This document shows positions 57,101-64,000 of a stretch of DNA of 64,000 nucleotides, piece after piece (position 1 is the stretch's first letter; each line of letters starts with the position of its first letter). The notes beneath the pieces are model-generated. The model was not told the DNA's origin. It saw nothing but the letters and a program-made list of their open reading frames with translations, and ran no database searches. The position numbers and the translations under genes were made by a program. This DNA is from Antedon mediterranea (taxonomy: Eukaryota > Echinodermata > Crinoidea > Comatulida > Antedonidae), in assembly GCF_964355755.1 (NCBI RefSeq), contig NC_092680.1, forward strand, positions 9,091,001-9,155,000, in the 5' to 3' direction.

Positions 57101-60100
57101 AGGTAAGCTAGACACGAAATAAGACTAATTCTCATTAAAATGTAATGATTAAGGTCAAAGGTCAAAACACTTTCAATCGCATTTAGTACATTATTTATAT
57201 AAGAGTAAACACAAACATGAGTGTTTTGGAGTATTTTGACACCAAATTCCCTTATGTAATTCCTATCGATCACCAAGATTTCTATACAATTTTGGTATAA
57301 AATATGACCAGATCAAGGGTTCAAAGGTCAAAATAGAAGGTTTCTAAAGGAATTTGGTATTTTTTTTTCATTAAAGTGAATAGAAATTTGGGCATTCCGA
57401 ATAATTTGGGACAACTTTGAAGTCTCTACGGCCAGTCGTTGATGAGATATTGAGATAATCCAAATTTAGGGTCAAAGTTCAAAACATGCATTTCCGGTCA
57501 TTTTTTAAAAACCTTTCCATTACAATGAATATAAATATGGGTCTTCTGAGTATTTTGACACAAATTTCGCTTGTGTACTCCTATCGATCACCAAGATGTC
57601 TATAAAATTAAAATATGTCTAGGTCAATAGTTCAAAGGTCAAAATAGAAGGTTTCTAAAGGAATTTGGTATTTTTCTTTCATTAAAGTGAATAGAAAGTT
57701 GGGCATTCTGAATAATTTGGGACAACTTTGAAGTCTCTACGGCCAGTCATTGATGAGATATTGAGATAATCCAAATTTAGGGTCAAAGGTTAAAACATGC
57801 ATTTCTGACCATTTTTTGTTAAACTTTATCATTACAGTGAATATAAATATGGATCTTCTGAGTATTTTGACACCAAGATTGTTTACTTACACCTACTGGT
57901 TGTCAGCATATGGTAAATAATTTTAAGATGGCCGCCATTTTGAAAAATGGCCCAATCGGGTTGAAGCACAACAGGGAAACCCGGGGACTTTTAGTATGTT
58001 GTTTCAGACAACATTAGGGACCTATCCTGAAAAATTCAGCTTTAGCATATTTATTTCTACCTCAAAGTCTAATACTCCTGGACTAGCAATGTTGGGTCTC
58101 GAAATTCCCAAAATAGGATCTTGGGGTCGCGGTTATAAAAGGTTACGGAACGCTGGTCTGAAATTCACTTAACTCACATCGGACTTTTATAAGGCTGTTG
58201 TATTGTTTGTTACAATAATTCTTTGCGTATGCTACTGAATTTGAGTAAATTCTGTAGTGCTTCTGAAATGTTTGTTAATTTTAGTGTTTCTAGTTTTGCT
58301 AAATTTATTTACTTACCTAATACTCACAGACGAGGCTTATTGAAATTCAAGAAAATCGGTTCATTATTAACTTCACAAAAAACATAAAAAAATTGTATTT
58401 TTTTAACATGGGCTAAAATATCAACATGCGCCCTCTGTGGCAATATTGTGTCAAGTACTTCAATCAGTTTCTGAGTGCTTTCATTTTACATTGTTTGTTA
58501 CCTGGCATCTCTGCAAAAAGTGAAGCAGGTCTCCGTACCGCATATACTCTGTAATCAAATAGTATGGTTCCTTCAGTGTACAACACCCCAATACACTTAG
58601 TATATTTGCATGATTGCCTATGTCATCGATCAATCTTATTTCGTCAAGGAAATCCTCTTTCATGGCTTGCGATGCATTTGCTGAGAAATTAATTGCAAAA
58701 TAAACAAATTAAACATTTAATTTCTATACTTATAGGGAGACACGAGTGTGTACTATGTTAAGTTGCCTAGTAATCAATTTAAAGATTTTAATCATAGAGC
58801 ATATAGAATAGTAGGCCTGTTTAAACAATAGAGCAACGAACGAAACGGTGTTTTATTGCTGTATGTTTAACGCTTTGTTTCCACAGGACGCATGGACGTA
58901 AGTGCAAGGCAAGTCATGTACCAATAACAAGCGACTATTCGAATACCGATTGACACGGGCCAACTCGCTTGTGTTGCGTTAACGTCCTTGCGTTTCGTAC
59001 TAGTGTGAACTAGGACTTATACACACAGTAATGTTAAGCAGTCTTATCCCAAGTTATTAGATAATAGGCCTACATAAAATAGTATTTAATTAATTCTTTT
59101 ACTAGAGAATTAATTAAAATCACTAACAAGTATAATAGTAAATTTTAAGTGTAGGCCATCTTATCGCGCCGCGGCTTAGGCCAGCTATATTCCAAGAGGG
59201 TATAAGCATTCAGTTATCACACGTAAAGCTTTTACTTGCTACAGCTGACAGAAATGAGAATTTGTAAACTCGACTTATTTTATAGGTCCATGCTTGAGGA
59301 CCCAAATCACGTCTGGGAAAAGAGAGTCTATGAGATTTATGTACCTTACAGAAATGAGAATTTGTAAACTCGACTTATTTATAGATCCATCGAGGGCCCA
59401 AAGCACGTCTGGGAAAAGAGAGTCTATGAGATTTATGTACCTTACAGAAATGAGAATTTATAAACTCTGAATAATGATAATATAATAAATCATTATTTCT
59501 GAAGAAAGAACAATAATTAAAACTGTCAACAAGTCGCGCGGCGTTTTTTCAAAGAAATATTTCTTGTTTTAAAATTGAAATCAATCTGAAATATGTGTGG
59601 TTTATCAGCTCATTATATTGACCACGATCCCCCAACGTTTGTTATTCCATGTTTTATCAAATTTACATTCTTTATTAATTAGTATTTGTCTTACATTTTA
59701 AGCACTTTACCGCAACTTGGACATAATCGACTCCTCCATCAATTCCTAGAGCGTAACCTTTATAAACAATACCAAACTGGCCGCTGCCGAGAACCTCTTC
59801 GAGTTTTAGGAGATGTCGACCAAACTCCAAATCTCCGTATTCACTTTCCTTTAAGTATTCTTCAATATCTGAGTCACAAAAAAGTAATTCATGTTTGTGT
59901 TTTTTTTTTATATACAAAATCTTCCGAGCAATAGCTGAGGAAGAGGTATTGTCAACATACTTCACCCCGTTGTTCAATGCAGAAAAAAAGATTATTAAAT
60001 TATTTAGTTTTATTAAATATCAAAGTGGTACAGTACTATTTTCATCTTTAAACATTTTTTTAAAATTCTCTACCTTTCAATGCGTTTACATGTCAATGCG

Positions 60101-60966
60101 TTTACAGTCAATACGTTCTTTCAATGCGTTTACATGTCCATGTGGTAAAGTTTACAAAAAGTATTTACTATTATTTTACGCACTAAAATTATTCGTTGAT
60201 AGTTGAAAATAATACTGTACTGCTGTAGTTCAGTCGACATTTTGTTCAGCTGTAGAAAAAACGACATTATGGTGTTCGTGTGAGCTTGTTTAAAAATACA
60301 TTTTACAATATGGTGTGTTAGGTAATATCATATCTCATTATCTCACCGCTGCCATAATGAACAATACAAACATACAGGAGACGTTTGTTGACCCTTACCT
60401 TGAATAATTTATTATAACATTCTATTTTAAAACTGTCTGTAACCAGAATAAATGGATTACCCAACAACAAGAATCAATTTGCATTTATTAATCAATAAAG
60501 TTTGCTCACAAATGTGAGACTAATGATAGCTTACAAAGCTAAACAAACATTTTGTCGACTAAGATTATTTATTAGACAAATAATCATTCATTAAGAAATA
60601 TCCGTTATACACGAGAGTGGAGTATAGAGTGTGATTAGCAAAACATTATCCGAGTATAATGACGTAAGTAGATCGTAAACAGATAAGTGGTGATAGTATG
60701 TTGACCGGACGCTAGTTGGCAATATGAACACCCCACTACACTACTTATTCAAACCATAACATTACTGATATATTCAAACTTACCCTTCTCGTCGATTCCC
60801 TTTGATACGCTTACCGTGTCGGGATCACGCTTGAAATGTGGCATTGAACGTAAACGTTTTCGACGAACGGAATAACCGCATGAAATGAATGTACACGCAA
60901 TTGATACGGCGACAACCATCACAATCACTATGATATAGGTGCTTGAAGACCCTTGAGTTGTCTTAC
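51002..60966 (-). CDS. Receptor tyrosine kinase (transmembrane and kinase exons)
   Basis: Single-pass receptor tyrosine kinase; ligand and downstream pathway unknown. Exons on the minus strand: 60784-60966 (transmembrane), 59695-59868, 58502-58680, 53149-53232, 52659-52873, 51988-52125, 51691-51826 (or to 51664) and 51002-51148. Phases match at each join (1, 1, 0, 0, 2, 2, 0). Kinase motifs in order: [12 protein letters not shown] (P-loop), VAVK (catalytic lysine), DEIRLI (alpha-C Glu), [14 protein letters not shown] (hinge), HGDLAARN (catalytic loop), [25 protein letters not shown] and [10 protein letters not shown]. The HRD arginine is glycine. DIY-GY and overall pattern sit near the FGFR/RET/PDGFR/Cad96Ca group, but I cannot name an orthologue. 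The ectodomain exons were not found in 61-64 kb, so the 5' part is probably outside the window. Confidence 0.93.
51664..51826 (-). CDS. Receptor kinase exon: end of C-lobe
   Basis: [18 protein letters not shown] is the conserved CW-x6-RP motif closing the kinase fold, followed by [13 protein letters not shown] and a tail with DSDYLET, a possible phosphotyrosine site. Coordinates here run to the in-frame stop; a shorter version ends at 51691. Confidence 0.88.
51988..52125 (-). CDS. Receptor kinase exon: alpha-F and C-lobe
   Basis: [19 protein letters not shown] completes SDVWSFG, the alpha-F anchor, with the following [11 protein letters not shown] typical of receptor tyrosine kinases. Enters and leaves in phase 2. 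Confidence 0.93.
52205..52382. mobile_element. MITE-related sequence adjoining the complete copy
   Basis: CCCAACGTAACGTAACGACG at the left and ACACCGTTGCGTTGCGTC at the right form weak inverted repeats made from family words, directly abutting the complete MITE at 52383. Confidence 0.5.
52383..52573. mobile_element. MITE family, complete copy
   Basis: 191 bp with termini TAAAGCTTGGTTCCCACTAG and the complement of TAAAGCGTGGTTCTCACTAG. Interior is close to the 33617 copy, in reverse orientation. It lies in a receptor kinase intron, about 85 bp from the exon boundary at 52659. Confidence 0.92.
52659..52873 (-). CDS. Receptor kinase exon: catalytic and activation loops
   Basis: [20 protein letters not shown] carries the catalytic aspartate and asparagine but Gly in place of the usual HRD Arg. 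Then [19 protein letters not shown], with two activation-loop tyrosines, and PIKWVSLE where APE/ALE normally stands (Glu kept). Confidence 0.95.
53149..53232 (-). CDS. Receptor kinase exon: kinase insert and alpha-E start
   Basis: 28 residues beginning [20 protein letters not shown] and ending ARQIARGM, the start of alpha-E before the catalytic loop. The kinase insert is short. Phase 0 at both ends. Confidence 0.88.
54230..54300 (-). repeat. Possible tRNA-derived SINE head
   Basis: Minus strand: TGGCGTAACAGGTAATGCTC then TTGTTCGAAACTC, an A-box/B-box pair. Weak. Confidence 0.35.
54419..54740 (+). mobile_element. tRNA-Ile(AAT)-like SINE
   Basis: 54419-54493 folds as a tRNA: acceptor GACCGGT/GCTGGTC, D-arm GCTC/GAGC, anticodon arm TCGTG-TTAATAG-CACGG with anticodon AAT, T-arm ATGGG-TTCGAAC-CCCAT. 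Four bases rather than one separate the D and anticodon arms, so a functional tRNA is doubtful. It runs straight into a body with GTGGTGGAA/TTCCACCAC and a 25-bp stem near 54587-54655, making a SINE more likely. Confidence 0.65.
54861..58085. mobile_element. 3.2-kb foldback element with ~1.1-kb inverted arms
   Basis: The left arm starts TAGTCCAGGAGTAATAGAC at 54861 and the right arm ends at 58085 with its complement. Both run about 1.1 kb inward with shared blocks (CAAATTTAGGGTCAAAG, GACTGGCCGTAGAGA). Inside each arm is a tandem unit of about 305-312 bp (GGTGTCAAAATACTC at 55082 and 55394). The centre, about 56000-57040, is unique and non-coding. GCA on both flanks may be a 3-bp target duplication. 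Confidence 0.85.
58502..58680 (-). CDS. Receptor kinase exon: alpha-C to hinge
   Basis: [20 protein letters not shown] holds the alpha-C glutamate; [18 protein letters not shown] and [17 protein letters not shown] form beta-4/5 and the hinge. Phase 1 in, phase 0 out. Confidence 0.94.
58866..59018. mobile_element. MITE family, degenerate copy
   Basis: CGCTTTGTTTCCACAGGACG at the left and GTGTTGCGTTAACGTCCTTG with CGTACTAGTGTGAAC at the right; the central words (ACCAATAACAAGCGA) fit the family. Confidence 0.7.
59245..59468. repeat. ~100-bp tandem duplication
   Basis: ACAGAAATGAGAATTTGTAA begins each copy near 59248, 59348 and (partial) 59445; the copies include GTCTGGGAAAAGAGAGTC. Located in a receptor kinase intron. 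Confidence 0.88.
59695..59868 (-). CDS. Receptor kinase exon: juxtamembrane and P-loop
   Basis: [20 protein letters not shown] leads to [16 protein letters not shown] and [10 protein letters not shown] juxtamembrane tyrosine lies in ESEYGDLEF. Phase 1 at both ends. Confidence 0.95.
60784..60966 (-). CDS. Receptor kinase exon: transmembrane segment
   Basis: TTQGSSST is followed by a 23-residue hydrophobic span ([17 protein letters not shown]...) and a basic stop-transfer VRRKRLR, then [19 protein letters not shown]. The acceptor may be at 60966/60967 or 5 bases later. Phase 1 exit fits the P-loop exon. Confidence 0.85.
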
Positions 60967-61079
60967 CTTAAAAACAATAAAAAATAATATGATGGTTTAG
61001 TACATTTTATGTAGGCCTATATTAATTTAGAAATACAGTAACGTGTGAATATGCGCCCCACAAAATTGATTGATTGATT

Positions 61080-61225
61080 ATTATTATAAAATAGTCAACA
61101 TCTGTTACTATACCGTCATCATTATCATACCACCATCGTCATTACCACGACCAACACCATTATAATACCATCACCATAATAATCACCACAACGGCCGCGA
61201 TCCTACAAACACCACCACAATATAA
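61080..61225. repeat. CAT/CAC-rich low-complexity tract
   Basis: Imperfect ACCATCATC / CACCACAA words over about 145 bp, no open frame of note. Confidence 0.7.
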
Positions 61226-61392
61226 ATTACCATATACAACCTCGGTACCACAAATTATTTTTATTCTATTAATCTCCTGTCATATTCTTTATTTTTGTAC
61301 TAACCACACACTTTATTGCGATTCCAGCAGTGCTAAATGGCCACCAATAGAAAATCAGTTAAATCACTCTTTTAGGTTACTAAGCGAAAGCA

Positions 61393-62479
61393 TTGTTTTT
61401 AATCTTTATAATTGATCTATGTGGATTTGGAAGCAGAAGAGACAGTTTACATTTTTTAATCTTTATAATTGATCTATGTGGATTTGGAAGCAGAGGAGAC
61501 AGTTTACATTTTTTAATCTTTATAATTGATCTATGTGGATTTGGAAGCAGAAGAGACAGTTTACATTTTTTAATCTTTATAATTGATCTATGTGGATTTG
61601 GAAGCAGAAGAGACAGTTTACATTTTTTAATCTTTATAATTGATCTATGTGGATTTGGAAGCAGAAGAGACAGTTTACATTTTTTAATCTTTATAATTGA
61701 TCTATGTGGATTTGGAAGCAGAAGAGACAGTTTACATTTTTTAATCTTTATAATTGATCTATGTGGATTTGGAAGCAGAAGAGACAGTTTACATTTTTTA
61801 ATCTTTATAATTGATCTATGTGGATTTGGAAGCAGAGGAGACAGTTTACATTTTTTAATCTTTATAATTGATCTATGTGGATTTGGAAGCAGAGGAGACA
61901 GTTTACATTTTTTAATCTTTATAATTGATCTATGTGGATTTGGAAGCAGAGGAAACAGTTTACATTTTTTAATCTTTATAATTGATCTATGTGGATTTGG
62001 AAGCAGAAGAGACAGTTTACATTTTTTAATCTTTATAATTGATCTATGTGGATTTGGAAGCAGAGGAGACAGTTTACATTTTTTAATCTTTATAATTGAT
62101 CTATGTGGATTTGGAAGCAGAAGAGACAGTTTACATTTTTTAATCTTTATAATTGATCTATGTGGATTTGGAAGCAGAAGAGACAGTTTACATTTTTTAA
62201 TCTTTATAATTGATCTATGTGGATTTGGAAGCAGAGGAGACAGTTTACATTTTTTAATCTTTATAATTGATCTATGTGGATTTGGAAGCAGAAGAGACAG
62301 TTTACATTTTTTAATCTTTATAATTGATCTATGTGGATTTGGAAGCAGAAGAGACAGTTTACATTTTTTAATCTTTATAATTGATCTATGTGGATTTGGA
62401 AGCAGAGGAGACAGTTTACATTTTTTAATCTTTATAATTGATCTATGTGGATTTGGAAACAGAGGAGACAGTTTACATT
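61393..62479. repeat. 57-bp minisatellite, 19 copies
   Basis: Nineteen near-identical 57-bp units containing TAATCTTTATAATTGATC and GTGGATTTGGAAGCAG. The units differ mainly by A or G at one position (GAAGAGAC or GAGGAGAC). Because 57 is 19 codons, one + strand frame (61393-62547) stays open through all units, repeating FLIFIIDLCGFGSRRDSLH. It lies antisense to, and upstream of, the receptor kinase transmembrane exon. Confidence 0.97.
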
Positions 62480-64000
62480 TTTTCCTCCCGTTTGTTTGTG
62501 TCGTTCTCTACAAAAATGAAGATGTGACTGTCATAAAAGTACATTAATAACAGTTTAGTGCAAAAACATGTTGGCATTTATTAAAAAATACGTTTAGAAA
62601 TAAATAGTGCTCTGAATTACAACGACAACATGCAAGTATATTATTATTAAAGAAGTATTAGTACTGTACTGTACTGTAATAATGAATATTTATGTGTTGA
62701 GAAGAGCGTATTCATCTCCACATTCAACTCATGATATTTGTTTTCTGACACACCTATCAGATCACTATCACTTAATCCACTGCTTAAAAGTAAGTGAAAA
62801 GGTAAAAGGCTATAGTAATGACGACGCACAAGTTGGTTTGCAAACGCACGATATATAGTCACCACAGAATTATATATTTTTATCTTCAAAAAGCGGCAGT
62901 ATATAGAACTATTAAATTGATCTTTACTGTGCAATAGAGCAATACACCCGATTCGGCAGTTTGTCATCATATAGATATACTAATTACTGTCGATAGTCGG
63001 TTAGAATCTATCTAATGACAGCTGCAGAATGGGGTTGATACATTAAGGCGACTTTTACCATGCTATATTCTGGTCAAGAACAATACCAACAAGGTTCTTT
63101 ATCTATTATAACTTCCAAAGTGGCAGATTCTGGAATGTACCAGTATGCTTTATAATATACAAATAATGAATGTTTATGAGTGCAATGGTACAAATAATGG
63201 CACGAGGTGAATGATGAAAGGTTATATCAACGAGGCAAAGCCGAGTTGATATAACCTTTCATCATTCACCAAGTGCCATTATTTGTACCATTACACGAAT
63301 ACAAAACATTCATTATTTGTTTTATATAACATCTAGACGTTTTTTTTTCGTACACAAAAATGTTTCAAAAAGTACTATTTAACGATCGTTGAATAGTGCG
63401 TACTATTGCACGCCATGTGACCCACATTCATCCAATCAAATGACAGGAATTTATATAGGTGTTATATAATAAATATTATTTCACTCACTAATGAAGTGTT
63501 ATAATCATTTTACAGTAGTACTAGAACGATAAGATTTCCTATTAATGAAATGTTAAATAAATTTAAAAGATAAGAAAGATAAAGTAATGTAATATATTAA
63601 TTTTTTGCTAGTAAACATTATAATAAACGCACATAAGTTTTTAGTTTAAAGTTAATCAATAGCAAAACTAATATTCGGAATTCAAGAATTTATTTAGTTA
63701 AAAATGAAATAATTTGGTTTAATGAGAATTTTAGTTTTTTTTGTATTGTATAATTTTGCTTTAATTTCTTCTTTTGTCATCTCTTCTTTTCCTTTGCCCC
63801 TTTCTATGCCTTTGTCGTGTAGGTTTTACGCTGCTTGGTGGAGGAAAGGTTTCTACAAAAAATAAAACAAATAAATAAATAACCAAGGAAACGGCCAAAA
63901 GCAAAGAACTGAAATAATTTGGAATATTTGTTTTTAATATTTATACAACTACAGTATTAATATTTTAGATTTAATCACGTTCATTTTGATTTAATTTTCA
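62480..64000. other. Right edge, no exon recognised
   Basis: Expected to hold intron or ectodomain sequence of the minus-strand receptor kinase, but no Ig, FN3 or other ectodomain exon could be identified. Contains the hairpin element at 63153-63325. Confidence 0.45.
63153..63325. mobile_element. Hairpin MITE
   Basis: Inner arms 63183-63231 and 63245-63293 are near-perfect reverse complements (GTGAATGATGAAAGGTTATA), looped by GAGGCAAAGCCGA; similarity continues outward through AAATAATGAATGTTT to about 63153 and 63325. Confidence 0.85.

Larger units (their letters stand above)
53420..58163. mobile_element. hAT-like element, non-autonomous, in kinase intron
   Basis: The left end CGCCGTTCCGCAACC with GGGTCCCGAA and GGGTCGCGAAA mirrors the right end (reverse complement CAGCGTTCCGTAACC, ACCGCGACCCC). 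These are hAT/Charlie-style termini. Flanks CTCTAAAA and GTCTGAAA match at six of eight bases, compatible with an aged 8-bp duplication. No transposase was identified. It encloses a SINE and a foldback element. Confidence 0.6.

Noticed and set aside
61393-62547. 384-codon open frame across the 57-bp array as a repeat protein gene
   Set aside because: Open only because the unit is a multiple of three; no promoter, splice sites or related protein, and A/G variation shows no codon preference.
62647-62970. 107-codon minus-strand frame as an ectodomain exon of the receptor kinase
   Set aside because: No cysteine spacing or Ig/FN3 pattern, and no phase-1 acceptor/donor pair at its ends.

Overview
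The window is animal nuclear DNA: AT-rich, with spliced genes, GT-AG introns from about 0.1 kb to several kb, and dense mobile elements. Gene content (pygopus, MRPL24, HAUS1, follistatin, a receptor tyrosine kinase), together with 5S- and tRNA-derived SINEs and abundant TAGGCCTA-type motifs, suggests a marine invertebrate deuterostome, most likely an echinoderm. The species cannot be fixed from the sequence alone.

Layout, left to right. 1-5 kb (+): the last two coding exons of a compact pygopus homologue (NPFDD box, PHD finger, Wnt co-activator); its first coding exon is not certain. 5.8-7.9 kb (-): a complete five-exon MRPL24 (mitochondrial ribosomal protein uL24m). 7.9-10 kb: a head-to-head gap holding an 83-bp perfect palindrome and a TAGGCCTA/CTAG-saturated stretch. 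10.0-16.6 kb (+): a seven-exon HAUS1 (augmin subunit) with a 5S-derived SINE in intron 4. 16.6-28.3 kb: no gene recognised; it holds a decayed LINE 3' end, microsatellites and a 1-kb acidic-codon minisatellite with a 265-bp higher-order period. 28.3-30.1 kb (+): a TATA promoter, a leader exon and a signal-peptide exon that may be an alternative start for follistatin. 40.2-49.1 kb (+): six-exon follistatin (signal peptide, N-terminal domain, three follistatin domains, charged tail). 51.0-61.0 kb (-): the 3' part of a receptor tyrosine kinase, from the transmembrane exon through the whole kinase domain; the ectodomain exons were not found and probably lie past the right edge.

All exon joins proposed for MRPL24, HAUS1 and follistatin keep frame and phase throughout, which is the main evidence that they are intact. 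Follistatin and the kinase are tail to tail. Follistatin normally sequesters activin/BMP ligands outside the cell, pygopus reads H3K4me in Wnt-driven transcription, HAUS1 nucleates spindle microtubules and MRPL24 builds the mitoribosome; they share no pathway, and I see no operon-like organisation.

The most unusual material is in the repeats: a MITE family (ends TAAAGC-TTGGTTCCCACTAG) with about nine full or partial copies; a 3.75-kb inverted-repeat element filling follistatin intron 2 that carries a 131-bp array and a nested 149-bp MITE whose empty site is preserved in the opposite arm; a 3.2-kb foldback element nested in a hAT-like element in a kinase intron; and a 19-copy 57-bp minisatellite that stays open only because 57 is divisible by 3. 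No wholly new protein system was seen.
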